This document shows, in pieces, positions 36,148 through 47,465 of a DNA stretch of 64,000 nt. The stretch comes from Morchella semilibera. Its lineage: Eukaryota; Ascomycota; Pezizomycetes; Pezizales; Morchellaceae. The DNA lies in assembly GCA_009192285.1 (NCBI GenBank), contig CM018606.1, forward strand, positions 672,081-736,080. Direction: 5' to 3'. The position numbers were made by a program, and so were the translations under genes. Within the stretch, counting starts at the first letter, position 1, and each line of letters opens with the position of its first letter. The notes beneath the pieces are model-generated. The model was not told the DNA's origin. It searched no databases and saw nothing but the letters and a program-made list of their open reading frames with translations.

Positions 36148-38182
36148 ATGGGGATGTGGATCTTCGAACCAAAGCCTTCAAGGCATGTACCGGGTACTAC
36201 TCAATTATATGAAGGCGAGAGAACAGAGGAGTCGCCGAATCAAAGAATCAATCTGAAGCATGGAACTGGGAAGGACAGCGACATGTTGCTCGTTCCACAA
36301 CCTTCTGATTCACCAAATGACCCGCTGGTATGAGCTCCTAACATGAGTTTAAACATATTTTGATATCACGCTAAAAACAAATTTAGAATTGGCCAATCTG
36401 GAAACGTGATCTTACACTACTAATTCTATGTCTCGCTGCAGCTGTTGGTATGTTATCTGCCTGACAGCACTAAGAATCAACTGAGGGCGATTGCTAACTT
36501 GTGATCCTAGCCGGAGTTCTTGGCCCTGCTGTAGCTCCCATAAATGCGGTTTTGGTTAAAGAATTCAACACGACCTACCATTTTGTGGCCAGGTTCGCTG
36601 GTTGGCAATTTTGGCCAGCCGCCGTTGCTGGACTCGTAGGCTCTGCCTTTGCCCGAGTTTGGGGAAAGCGCCCAGTTTACCTGATTTCTATCATTCTCCT
36701 TTTCATTGGAGCAATCTGGAACGCGCTTGCGACGAGCGCTGACAGCTTCTTGGGCGCAAGGGTACTTCAAGGCTTTGGTCTTGGTGCGTTCGAAACAATT
36801 GTTCCTTCTTCGATTGGGGATATGTATTTTGTAAGTTTACAAGCCTAATATATTTTATCGACGGATAAGACATTAACAGGAAAATTAGGTGCACCAAAGA
36901 GGAAAGAGGATCGCCTTTTACAACTTGAGCTTCCTGGGGTGTACATATTTCATGCCAGTGCTTGGAGGGTACATTTCCATTCACCACGGTTGGAGGACAC
37001 AATTTCAAATCATCAGCGCCTTCCTAGGCCCTATCATGCTCTTGGTGTTCTTCCTTGTTCCGGAACATGCATATAATAGACCGGCCATCTACAATACTGA
37101 CTACGCATCCGAAGACAATTTGAGTGATTTGGACGAGCGACTTGGTCAATCTAGTGGTACAACTCCCAATGCAGCGACAAAGGAAGCAAACACTTCAGAG
37201 GAAGCTGCGGAACCAAGGTCCTCGAATAATGCGGCGGGGGTTGAGGTAAAAAAGACATTCTTACAGGAGTTGAAGTTGTACAACGGACGATTTTCGGATG
37301 AGAGCTTTTTTAAGCTGCTACTGGCTCCCTTAGCATTGTTCGTTTATCCAGCTACGATCTGGGGCTTCCTTTTCCAGGGATCCTTTATCACCTGGGTATG
37401 TATATTGCCAATGAGCTAGACAGGTTCACCGGCTAACGTCCCTATCTGTAGGGTATCGCCGTCTCTGTAGTCCTCGCCCAGATGTTTGCCGGACCTCCAA
37501 CGAACTTCAACCCTGAGCAACTTGGATACATGTACGCCGCCCCCTTTATCGGTGCTGTCATTGCCTATTTTGCTGGTAGTCTTCTCTCCGACTTCTCTGC
37601 CAAATGGATGGCCCGCAAAAACAACAACGTCTATGAACCTGAATTCCGGGTCATTCTCGTGATCCCAGTTGCCATGTTCGGTCTCCCCGGGTTGTACGCA
37701 TACGGCCATGTTGCGGAGATGCATTTGCACTGGATTGTCCCGTCAATCCTGTACGGATTTTTGACGTTTGCCGTTGTCATGAGTTGCACGGCTACATTCT
37801 CGTACATCTTGGATGCGCACAGAGATGTCTCGGTGGAAATGTTAGTGTCTGTGCTATTGCTGAAGAACTTTTTCGCATTTGGGGCCACTTACTTCCTTGT
37901 GGGTTGGGTCGCCACAGACGTAAGTAATCATTTTCTTTTCCCCCCATCCTGCTATTATATGCTTTCATGTTTTAAAATATCGGTTTTTAACACATTCTGT
38001 AACTTAATTAGGGTCCGGCGAGGGTATTCGACATCATGGGGGCGATCCAAACCGCCATCTGCTTCATATCAATTTTCATATATTTATTTGGGAAGGCCCA
38101 GAGAGATTTTATGAACCGTCATAACCTACTCAAATGGCTCGGCCTGTACCCCAAATCTGTCAGCAACGTTGCTGTTGCCTGA
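36148..38182 (+). CDS. Major facilitator superfamily transporter (DHA1-like)
   Basis: Six exons: 36148-36327, 36387-36447, 36511-36830, 36889-37395, 37452-37919 and 38012-38182, giving 568 residues. The cytosolic N-terminus carries the fungal MFS signature VPQPSDSPNDPL, continued across intron 1 as NWPIWKRD. The membrane part starts with LTLLILCLAAAV and has about 12 helices. The loop 2-3 motif A is GSAFARVWGKRPVY, followed by GARVLQGFGLGAFE. A long hydrophilic central loop (about 70 residues, rich in N, E and A) separates the halves. These features fit drug:H+ antiporter-1-like fungal transporters of the plasma membrane; the cargo is unknown. The gene is complete and convergent with the aminotransferase 630 bp downstream, which could point to a shared metabolite (inference). 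Confidence 0.92.
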
Positions 38183-38814
38183 TTCCCACGGGATTTAGTT
38201 CATGCTTTTCCTTTCTTTCTTCCACTTAAAAAGTTGTATAGAATAAATGAGTAATGAAAATTTCCACCATTACCCCAAATTAATGTACTCTAACGAAACC
38301 CCCTCGCCTCTGTAAAAAGTGGTTGGCTTCGTAAAGGTGGGGGTATGTTATAAGAGCCGTTCATGGTTCTCTCATTCCTACACCTCCGTTCACTTTCACA
38401 GTATCTATACCCTCAGATAGTGTGAACATTGTAGAGATACAGTATGAAAAAATGGGGTGAAATCACTTACGGAATTTGGTGACAAATACCGAATTAAATC
38501 GGCATTAGAGGAAGAGTACTGTACAAATACCATATTCTTACCGCAATGCTAGCGTACCAACGAGAATACCGTAGTGATCCCACCCCTCTTTTTGGTACTG
38601 TAGGCTTTAGCAGGTGAACTTCTCGCTGCCTTTAGGTTACATGTATGTTATTGATTTTACCTTTTGTGCACTTTGTTACTTGTGGTTATTTGCCTGTTTT
38701 TTTCAGTATAAAATAGTCTCCCTTCATCATTTGTACCCCCAGATTACATATACAATACGATTCTCTGTCCTTCTAGAAAGGGCCCAGATCAATAATCCAC
38801 GCTCCTAAACATCA
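38183..38814. other. Convergent intergenic region, 632 bp
   Basis: 3' ends of the MFS and aminotransferase genes meet here. AATAAA-like signals (near 38241) and one TACATGTA (about 38639) are seen; no gene. Confidence 0.55.
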
Positions 38815-40148
38815 TCAACCGCATAAGACCCCGCTATACCTTTCTACAAACCTCTCCACCGCCCCTACAAGAGCGTCTACATGCTTCCTCTCATGCACTA
38901 TACTTATTGACATAAACCCTCTGTGTGCGATATAGATGGCCTCCTCCACGAGCAAATAGAAAAACAGCAACTCCCGCACCATGGTTTTCTCCGCCTCATC
39001 GCTGCCTGAAAACCCAAAAGCCATCAAGCTCCCGATGCCTGTAATTCTCACCTTTCCGCCCACTTTCTCCAGAGCCTTCTCAATACCAATCCTAAGTTCA
39101 TTGCCAAGTGCATTCACATCATACAGCACCTCTGGCGTCAGCAGCCTTGCCGCAGCAACACCACCTGTCATGCTGAGAATATTGTTGTTGAAAGTCCCTG
39201 CATGCTTTACCCTGGTAAACGTATCCATAATATCCCCTCTCCCGCCAAATGCACCAAAACTCATTCCGCCAGCTAGGTACTTGCCCAGCACCGTCATGTC
39301 AGTCTCGATACCTAGCTTCTTCTGCAAGCCTCCCCAGTGCAGCCGCGACGTCATCGTCTCATCGAATATCAGCACCACACCAAGCTTTGTCGCCGTGGCC
39401 CGAAGATACTGCAGGAACTCCAGAGAGGACGGGATACACCCTGCCGACCCCAACATCGGCTCGACAAGGATCGCCGCAAGGGAGTCTTGAGGTATCTGCT
39501 CGAGCTTTGCTGCAGTGCCTGGAATATCATCGTATGGAGCAATCACATACTCATGCGGGATATTATGAGGCGCAGAAACACCACCCGGGAATCCCAAAGG
39601 GCCGCCATGGTATCCTTCGGCAAACACCAGAATCTACCAACAATTACCTTCCACGAACGGATGGACTAACCAATAGAAGAAGGAAATGACCGCCAACGCA
39701 CCTTTTCTCGCCCGGTGTATATCTTTGCCGCCGCCAAGGCCATAATACTTGACTCCGTCGCCGAATTGGTAAACCTTATCTTTGCTAGTCCAAAACGCTT
39801 ACACAGGGCCTCTGCTAGCTCGCCCTCGAGCTCGTTCACGCTACCGAAGTTGAGGCCATTGTCGAGTGCGCCTCGCAATGCCTCTAGAATCACCGGGTGT
39901 GAGTGGCCGAAAAGTCCAACGCTGTATTCGCCGAGAAAATCGGTATATTGACCTCCGTCAACTGATGTGAGGGTCACGCCGGTGGCAGAACGGAAACAGA
40001 TTGGGAAAGGAGGGTATGAGAGGACGGAGCGGGTGTTGCCTGCTGGGAAGTAGGAGAGGCGGGTTGAGTGTTTGGCATTTGAGTTTGGGTTAGAAGAGAT
40101 GAAACGGGACTTGAGATCCTCTACCGCAGTGGACAGTGCCAAGGACAT
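38815..40148 (-). CDS. Class-III PLP aminotransferase, glutamate-1-semialdehyde aminomutase-like
   Basis: Two exons: 40148-39702 and 39633-38815, giving 421 residues. Blocks in order: GEYSVGLFGHSHPVI, RFTNSATESSIMALAAAK, GYHGGPLGFPGG, the PLP-ring Asp in IFDETMT (Asp240), the Schiff-base Lys in VLGKYLAGGMSFGAFGG (Lys267), and HAGTFNNN. These are class-III aminotransferase signatures nearest to glutamate-1-semialdehyde 2,1-aminomutase. Fungi make 5-aminolevulinate from glycine and succinyl-CoA, so a heme role is unlikely; related fungal enzymes are thought to act on specialised metabolites. The ATG at 40146-40148 was chosen as the first start of the long frame. Cytosolic location is likely, since no targeting signal is evident. 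The gene looks intact. Confidence 0.92.
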
Positions 40149-41213
40149 GATGGACTATTTCTTGTTGGTATTTGCGGAACCTAGGGAAGGAATTTGTTTC
40201 TGTAGCTCCATGCTGATATCGAGTGGCCTTTATATATTCATTGACAGTACTAGCTAGGAAAGATAATGGCCACGCTGGGTCTGAGTAACCGCCAGAGAAG
40301 CGGGGGATGATATGATCCAGTTTTCTTGCTATAACTAGTTCAGGAAGGTCAATAAGCACTGCATCGTGATGATCGTCCGTCAGAGTCATTACTCGGCCCA
40401 GTCGGCATGCCGAAGTACAACATGCAAACCGATTTTTACTGGAGAACTTTACAACTCTCTCCAATCAAATGTGTTAGTATTCAATTCAACATATTATGCA
40501 ATGTTTTGACCGCCGTCAGCTTTGGCGTAGTAGGAAGAAAAAGGATCTGCTTGAAACACTTGGAACGTGGTTTCGTTTGAGTAATCCCGATGTATGTACC
40601 TACTCGGCCCGGGAGGTCAGACACTGGGTTAACGGTATCCCGAGTTGCGATTATGTGCTGAGGGATTTTTCTCTTTCCGGAATATCCTGCATGGCTTCTC
40701 AAGGTGTGAATTATGAGTCACGTTTTAAAGGTCACGTTTTAACATGGATGGCTTGGTTTACTTAACGGGAAGGGTCCTATGTAATTTATATTATTATACA
40801 GTATCAACTAACTACTTCATGTAAGTAGGTACTGATCTTTAATCCTTACACGGGATGGTGTTAAATCTATGTACGTACCTACACTGTCTCATCCGGCTCA
40901 GTAGGTCGACAGAGTATATATATCTGCGTCTATTATCTCGGTCTGAATGTATACTCTTAAGGGTCAAGGGGGTGCCTCTTGAATTCTCATTGATAGAGGT
41001 AGGAGTTGATCTCATATTGGGAGTTGATATCAGTTATACGTATATGTAGTGGATCATAGGACTGGTTCCTGAAACATGTTTCGCCAAGTAACATGGGCTT
41101 ATCCATCCTATCATAATTATCATTCCAATCCAATCCTCCCCCAACCTCAAACCTCCCTCTCCAACCTCACAAACTCTCAACTTTTGCAAAACCTCACAAC
41201 CACCGCCATCAAA
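40149..41213. other. Divergent intergenic region, about 1 kb
   Basis: Promoter space of the aminotransferase and the DUF2470 gene. A plus-strand frame of 89 codons at 40496-40765 is not supported by family or context. The CT/CA-rich stretch just before 41214 is typical of fungal 5' leaders. Confidence 0.5.
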
Positions 41214-41994
41214 ATGTCGACCCAGCGCCCAACCCCCACTTCAACTCCAACCCCCTCCTCCGACGCTGCCACAAAGGAGCGCATAATCAACCACATGAAC
41301 AAGGACCACTCCTCCTCGCTGACCGACTTCCTCCTCTTCTACTCTCACCTTCCCGCGTCCCTCGCCGCCACCGCCGAGCTAGTCGACATCTCACTGACAC
41401 AGCTGACGATCTCGTCGCGCAGCTCGCCGACGGGCACGACAACGACCTTCATCCCCATCCGGCCCACGCCCATGACCTCGTACCGGGACGCGCGCGACCG
41501 CATGGTCTTCATGCACCACGAGGCGCTCGAGGGGCTCGGCAAGAGCCCGCTCATCGTCGACTTCTATGTGTACCCCCGCACGGTTGTGCAGTGGGCCACC
41601 TTTCTCGGCGTCTGTTTGGGGTACTACGGGTTCAGCTTTAGGAGCAATTTCGAGCCCGGAGCGCTTATTCATGAGTATGCTTCCCCATAGTTGCTGCGGA
41701 CATGGGCCTTAATTACTTATACCTATGCACAGCTACATCTTCTTCATGATGCCGACTATCGCGAGCCTGTGTGCCCGTTTCCACTTCCAGTGGTTGCTCT
41801 TCATCTTGGGGATCCACATCTGGGAGACGGTGCATATGGAGCGAACCCGGCTGCGGAGGCACCAGACCCCGCGGTATGGGCTGGTGTGGTGGCAATGGAT
41901 CGCCGGGACCTTTTTTGAGGGCTACGGATGCTTCATCAGGTTTGACCAGGCGGTGGAGGAGCTGAGGGCTAAGAAGGCGAAGGAGACGCATTAG
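41214..41994 (+). CDS. DUF2470-domain membrane protein
   Basis: Two exons, 41214-41674 and 41733-41994, giving 240 residues. The ATG at 41214 follows a pyrimidine-rich leader with AAA before the ATG; an upstream in-frame ATG at 41076 would only add a low-complexity stretch. Residues about 22-105 (KERIINHMNKDHSSSLTDFL, PMTSYRDARDRMVFMHHEAL) match DUF2470, the fold that forms the C-terminal part of heme-handling flavin-reductase-like proteins (HugZ type). The second half has three or so hydrophobic segments (WATFLGVCLGYYGF, YIFFMMPTIASLCA, FQWLLFILGIHIWETVHM), so it is likely an integral membrane protein. Function is unknown; a link to heme or iron is only suggested by the domain. Confidence 0.85.
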
Positions 41995-42832
41995 GCTTGG
42001 GAAGTAGAGCTAGAAGCAGTAGAAAGACGGGTAAGGTTGGGTGGGAATGATGGGTTCCTTTTACAGCCATAAAGTAGTCAAGAACAAGTAGTTTCAGACA
42101 GGGCTACCAAACTTCTCATGACCCCACAAAGTAGCTGGCAAAGTCCACAAGAAAGAGCACTCCACAGGTAAGTACAATGTATACACTCAATCATCCATTT
42201 ACACCCCAGCAACAACAAACAAAAGAACGGCCGAATATACATGTATCAGCACCTAGAGCTACAACTATTCTAGTAAGCTTCATCTCCAGCTAGATATACA
42301 TACACAAACCCTGCATGGACGTCCAGATACATACTAGTATTTTGGAATGTTTTTATATCAGTCATAAGCAGCTATGAGTACTCTACATGATAGAAGAGGC
42401 TGTTTACAATTACCCTTTGGCACGCCCGCTGCCATGAGTCAAAGCATGATCACCGAGTACTGTGACTCGGTTCTTGCTACGTATTTTACCCTAGGTTCTC
42501 TATTTCCTTTTCACGCGATAGCTATGTGGAGTAGAAAAACGCCGATAAGTGGCAGCATATCGGTTTGCAGATCGGTACAGGTATATTCTGCCCTTGACGT
42601 GCTCTATCGTAAGCATATATTCTCGATAGTATTTAGCACGACATGGGCACTCCCAACTACATGTACTTGTATGTATGGTTGATTGTATCGGGACCTCCGA
42701 TCCACTAAGTAGTAGTACTCACTGCATCACGTCTGCCTCCAAGCAAAAGAGAGGCCACTAACAACCGCACCAACAAACAACCCCAGCCTAGTGCCATTCC
42801 CCAACATACGGTCCAGCGAAGAGCAAAAGATA
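41995..42832. other. Intergenic, 0.8 kb
   Basis: Two TACATGTA palindromes (about 42239 and 42659). No supported gene; a 102-codon plus frame at 42374-42682 lacks any family resemblance. Confidence 0.5.
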
Positions 42833-42904
42833 CTCCGATGCGGGGAATCGAACCCCGATCTGCTCGGTGAAAGCGAGCGATGCTAACCGTTACACCACAT
42901 CGGA
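42833..42904 (-). tRNA. tRNA-Glu (UUC)
   Basis: 72 nt, no intron. Acceptor TCCGATG pairs with CATCGGA, anticodon stem GCTCG/CGAGC encloses loop CTTTCAC (anticodon TTC), and the T arm is CGGGG-TTCGATT-CCCCG. The A box (GTGTAACGGTTAGC) and B box (GGTTCGATTCC) are intact. It decodes GAA. Confidence 0.97.
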
Positions 42905-43265
42905 TGCGGTATGCAAGCATTTTAGGTTGCTACGAGTTACTGGTGTTTGCTGGAAATGATCACTATACCAGATTTCCCGTAGCGCTGTGGAGTTCATACC
43001 AGCCCACGAGGGGACTCTGTTGAATATTCTTACGGTCAGCTCTGCTTTGGACCGAGGCTACCAATAATTCATGGGGCTCAAAAATACGGATTTCATTGCC
43101 TTATAGTATCTAGTGGTCTGGTTGGGTCTTTGAACTGCCTCGAAAACCAAGCAAATTGGTTGTCTATCTTTGTATCCTTCCGCTAATCTCGACATGTCTT
43201 TGATCCAAGTTCTCGGGATATAGTCAATCAAGTATTTTACCCCGTCTAAGGGTTAGGTCCCCTCT
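42905..43265. other. Spacer between tRNA-Glu and a hypothetical frame
   Basis: Nothing recognised; it supplies the 5' flank of the first tRNA gene. Confidence 0.5.
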
Positions 43266-43613
43266 TCACGCGATAGAGTTTACCGATATGTTGAAACATT
43301 TTATCCTCATCTTTCCGTAGTAGTCCAACTCCCCCCGCAGCCTTTTCAGTTCCGAGGCGCATCCTGGAAGTGGTCCATTTTGGCTGTTAAGGATTCCGAT
43401 TAGACCGACCATTCGCATGGTCTCGCAAGGTGACAAGAACTTAAGTGAGAGCATAATAACCACAAGCTTTTTTTGGGTCGTTTGATGCCCCCTTGCCCCC
43501 GCCCCAGTAACCGTAGCCAAGGCCCTGGTAGGCCCGAAGATATCAATGATAATCGATAGCCTTTCCCATATTTCTGGGTGGTTTGGGCTTTGGAGGAGGG
43601 GGTGCCATTGCAA
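43266..43613 (-). CDS. Hypothetical frame or gene relic
   Basis: A 115-codon minus frame with protein-like composition (EIWERLSIIIDIFGPTRALA, KKLVVIMLSLKFLSP). It continues upstream in frame into FFGSIADATILQW. No start context, introns or family could be assigned, and it lies between two tRNA-Glu copies. It could be an exon of an unrecognised gene or chance. Confidence 0.25.
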   Translation of the reverse strand: MQWHPLLQSPNHPEIWERLSIIIDIFGPTRALATVTGAGARGHQTTQKKLVVIMLSLKFLSPCETMRMVGLIGILNSQNGPLPGCASELKRLRGELDYYGKMRIKCFNISVNSIA

Positions 43614-43759
43614 GATGGTCGCGTCGGCGATGGAGCCGAAAAAGTATGAATATATGTATGTAATAGTAAATTATGAGCAAATTGTTCTACATGTAACCTG
43701 GTACTCTGTGTGTTCAGTACCAAACTCAGGTTAGAGTTTCTGGCTAAAAGAAAATTGAA

Positions 43760-43831
43760 CTCCGATGCGGGGAATCGAACCCCGATCTGCTCGGTGAAAG
43801 CGAGCGATGCTAACCGTTACACCACATCGGA
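43760..43831 (-). tRNA. tRNA-Glu (UUC), second copy
   Basis: Identical over all 72 bases to the copy at 42833-42904, same strand, 927 bp away, with unlike flanks. This indicates either gene conversion or strong conservation of two tRNA genes. Confidence 0.97.
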
Positions 43832-44256
43832 TAACTCCTAGTTTCACCACTAATTAGATACTCCAATCCAAGCCTTAGTCACCCAGTGTAGAACTAAACT
43901 CTAAACTACTCATTAAGCCCGGGCAGCCATATACGGTAGCTGTTCAGATAAGCTCAGACAAGGCTCATAGAATGTCACTCGTGCTGTCATGCTATTCTTT
44001 CCAGTAGTTATAATCCAACCTCATTGTAATTGATATCAAAATTCCCATACCACACCTCGCTGATACACAGTTCGAACCCCAGCTCCGTAGTAGAGTAAAC
44101 ACATACGGGAGTAACGCCGAAATCCAAAACAATACGAATATAACACACGACCACTTCGTCGAGATATATGTAATATATATATCGCTTTTACAATATTTGC
44201 CCTCCGTAGAAACTCCTTCGAACCAGACTTTAGGCCCTCGTTAGGACACTACCCAA
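43832..44256. other. Intergenic, 0.4 kb
   Basis: No gene or repeat recognised. Confidence 0.5.
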
Positions 44257-44780
44257 TCAATCCCCGTTTTTTCCTTCATCTGCTCCAGCACAACTGATTG
44301 CAGAACCATCAACCCTCCACCACCGGGTATGTTCAATACACCCTCCAAACTGCCAATCCCGATCAGTATACCGCACCACCCAGCCTTTCTTGCCAAACGC
44401 TGAACACAGCAGTACCAGAGTCTCCACCGCGACAGAATGGCTTATCGCCGATCGGGAGGATGAGTTCGAGTTTTGCTGGCGAAGAAAAGCTACTCGGGCG
44501 TAAAGTGGTCGGGCCACCGTTCGGAGATTTTTCTTCAGTACGATGATACATATAAAAACTTGTACTATTCACTATTCCACCAGTTATTCCTGACGATGCT
44601 CCACCCTTAGCAACTATCTCACCCCCCTTCGCACATCTAAAGGGTCCCAGCCTTAGAGTTTTTCTTCATCTTGAAAACTTTTGCGATTCCGAATGCATTA
44701 ATATCACACTAGGAGCCATTTATTCCGGCCTAGTCGTCATTCATTTTCACCATTACCTAGTCTTCCAGCCAGCCATTACG
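44257..44780 (-). pseudogene. Decayed trypsin-like (chymotrypsin-fold) serine protease gene
   Basis: Reading the minus strand, AKGGASSGITGGIVNS is followed 45 residues later by GDKPFCRGGDSGTAVFS. These are the two landmark blocks of fungal trypsin-fold proteins (K.G..SG.T.G and the catalytic-Ser GDSG). Further upstream, NGTDRNGWLED, then DD and AGING, and NAFGIAKVFKMKK lie in one frame interrupted by three TAG codons (44757-44759, 44730-44732, 44709-44711). The upstream part and the GDSG part are in different frames, and the region after GDSG (KKGWVV) shifts again. Some shifts may hide introns. At least the TAG codons look like CAG/TGG to TAG transitions. The His and Asp of a catalytic triad were not identified. 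It is likely a dead host gene; the family call is from motifs only. Confidence 0.42.
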
Positions 44781-46071
44781 ATCCGTCCCGTTCCCATACG
44801 CAGTGACGCTCCCAATACCCTGAAACTATTTTCTTTTCACTGTTCTATTCCAAGAATCTATAACCACCCCCTTATCTTCGGGGTGTTCGGTCCTAACCTT
44901 TGTTCGTTTGAGTTCGGGAACCGAGTGCGCGGTTACGTGAAGAGCGACTGTATCCACGCTGGAGATACTCCCATTGGTGAAAGCAACTCACGATCCGTGA
45001 TATCCACTTCATTTCAGGTTAGATTTAAGAAGATAAACATAGAGCACTGATCTTTTAGATGCACCGGCGGGAGGAGGAAGGTCGCTCCTTCCTATTCACC
45101 AAATCTTTGATTGGTTAATTCCAAGAATCTTAAGATCCTTCGGGTCGTTACTAATTTCATATGACTATAGTTGAATTGCCTTGTGGTGTTTAGAATCGAT
45201 CGCCCACGTGAAGTGCGGACGGAGGTTTTTGTCCCATTATAAGATCAATTGAAGTCCAACAAATATCAAAGATAGTGGAAACTGTCCGTGGAAATCAAAT
45301 GCCTATCAAGTGAGTATTGTGAGAAGGAATTATGAGAAGGAGTGGGGAGGGCGGGCGGAGAAAACTGTTAATATATATCAATCCCTTATGTGGCACGACT
45401 GGGGCTGGAGTTCTGGATTCTTGTCGCTTGAAACACCATCTCCGTACCTCCGGATCTATTTGGAAAAATATACCGGGAAAGCCATCATTTTACCCAATGC
45501 TTTAAAACTCACTCGGTGTGCATCGAGCAAATGCTTCACTGATCATCGAACGGTTATACCTATAAGGTATGAGGTCATATGCATGAAAGAGTTTTCTCGA
45601 CAGCAATGATGCGTTTCTTACCAATGTGTATTTGGAATGTCTATCATCTATATTTCGATATCCGGGTGTGAGGTTCGGTTCTGAGCAAGCAGGTACAGTT
45701 CATAAGCATGATTGACAGGCCGATCCAACTGCCAGATAGGATCTGCACTGTGCTTAGGAAAGTCCTGAAGTGTTGAGATGATGTTAAACCCTCAGAACCG
45801 ATCAAAAAATAAATATTATTATCATTGATAACATCCCCTCATGTTATCCGCATGGCTGCTCATCGCGAACAGTGGGGACTTTTTAAATAATGATGAGGCA
45901 ATTCCTGGAGTTTCAAAGCCTACTCGAAGCTTCAGGACTCTTAGTCAACTGCATGTACTTGACTGACATGTAGTCGCACAAAAGACAAAACCTATGAGCT
46001 AAAGCTATGTTCATTATTTGGTAGTAAACAAGCAATCCCCTGCCCAAATAACCACCTCCCAAACTACATGC
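44781..46071. other. Intergenic, 1.3 kb
   Basis: May hold more of the decayed protease gene at its left edge. No other coding or RNA feature is supported; a 99-codon plus frame at 45310-45609 has no family. Confidence 0.45.
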
Positions 46072-46627
46072 CTACAGATATCCCAGTGGCATTGAGATCG
46101 AGAAATCGATACCAAGCTCCTTCTTCAGCAACCCGCCCAGCGTGGACCCATCCCTTGTCGACACCCACAAATAGTGTATCGGGTCCCAATCGAACCTATT
46201 AGGGCCCGTAATGGGCGAAGAGATCCATATCTGCCTGTTTGGGGGCTGTTTGTTGATTACATATGTTCCCTGCGGATACGTTATAGTAAGGACCCCGGCC
46301 TAGAACGTCAATTTTGTTAGGTATCGTAGGTTTTGAGGGGCGGAGGATAGGACGAACGCTGTACTCAACATCCACATCCGTTCGTCTTTCTGCAACTGCT
46401 TCGATACTCTCGAGAATACCTTCGAGTGTACCCTCGGAGATCTTGTGGAAGTTATCGAGGGAGAAACCTTCCTTATTGTATGCGACAGCCCGAGTTTGCG
46501 AGAACGATCGTGCTGCAGCGAGGACTCCCTGGGCGCGCACCGGAACGACAAGCCATTGAGAGGGGTTTGAAGCGACAGCTCGAGGCTGTTGTCGCAGCAT
46601 AAGCCTGCGTAGAGTAGTTCGGAACAT
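46072..46627 (-). CDS. YFH1: Frataxin, mitochondrial iron-sulfur assembly protein
   Basis: Two exons, 46627-46358 and 46299-46072, separated by a 58-bp intron with a CCTAAC branch point; 165 residues. An Arg-rich presequence (MFRTTLRRLMLRQQPRAVAS) with RSFSQTRAVAY fits import to the mitochondrial matrix. The mature part has the acidic helix FHKISEGTLEGILESIEA and DVDVEYS. Across the intron come AGVLTITYPQGTYVINKQPP, then NRQIWISSPITGPNRFDWD, the frataxin sheet surface and its Trp. Frataxin speeds sulfur transfer on the Nfs1-Isd11-Acp-Isu complex during Fe-S cluster synthesis. Without the intron the frame would run into a false C-terminus, so the splice choice rests on the conserved GVLT..GTYVINKQ. 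The gene is complete. Confidence 0.96.
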
Positions 46628-47465
46628 TGGTATGTGTGTGGTACTTCGAACTCGACGGGATTTGGCGGCGAGGTTTTGGCCTCAGTGGTGGATGCGGGAT
46701 GTGCCGTTACAGGGTTCTCGGCATCGAAGATGGCAGTGTATTATTCATCATGGATCAGTACCCACTCTGTGTAGATTTGTTCACGTACATGTATGCATAA
46801 ACATTTTAGAGGGCTCTAGATAAGTTAGGGCAACGTATATACAGTCGGCATAACAACTATACAGAAAATTGAATCGCCGGACAATTGTCATTTTATTTGC
46901 CTCGCAATTAAATTTCTAAACGCCCGCATCTTGAGTATGTAGCTAGAGATCCAATATATGTAAGTACATACTCAAAATTGAGCCCAGCTCAACCTCACTA
47001 ACGATACTACATATACATGTAAGTAGCCAATGAAATTGATGGGTTTGTTATCAGAATTGACGGAGGACTTGGCAATGATAATGGTATGCTCTTGTGGCGA
47101 GGCAGTTCTAAGCATTTAGGATTCAATCTGGTAACTTTATTTTCTCTTATGCTTTCTTACTTGATTCTTATCTTCTTTGCTTTTATTGGGGGAAAACTGT
47201 CAGATATTGTATACCCACAAACTACACACATTTAACTTATAAACAAGAATCCTATTTTTCTCTCACTTACCTCAAATTTGTTTATATACCCACATAAGTA
47301 AGTAGGGTTGTGTAATATGGCAACACTGCTCAAATGACCGCAGAAACTTCAACTCACAAAATACCACCTACTGAGCACATGTATTTTCACATATTCTTCG
47401 AGTGTCATGGCCATTTCAGTCGTCCCTTACTTTAATACCCAACGCCACCCTAACACCTGAGTAAA
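46628..47465. other. Intergenic, 0.8 kb
   Basis: Promoter side of frataxin. Two TACATGTA palindromes (about 46787 and 47014); no gene recognised. Confidence 0.5.
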
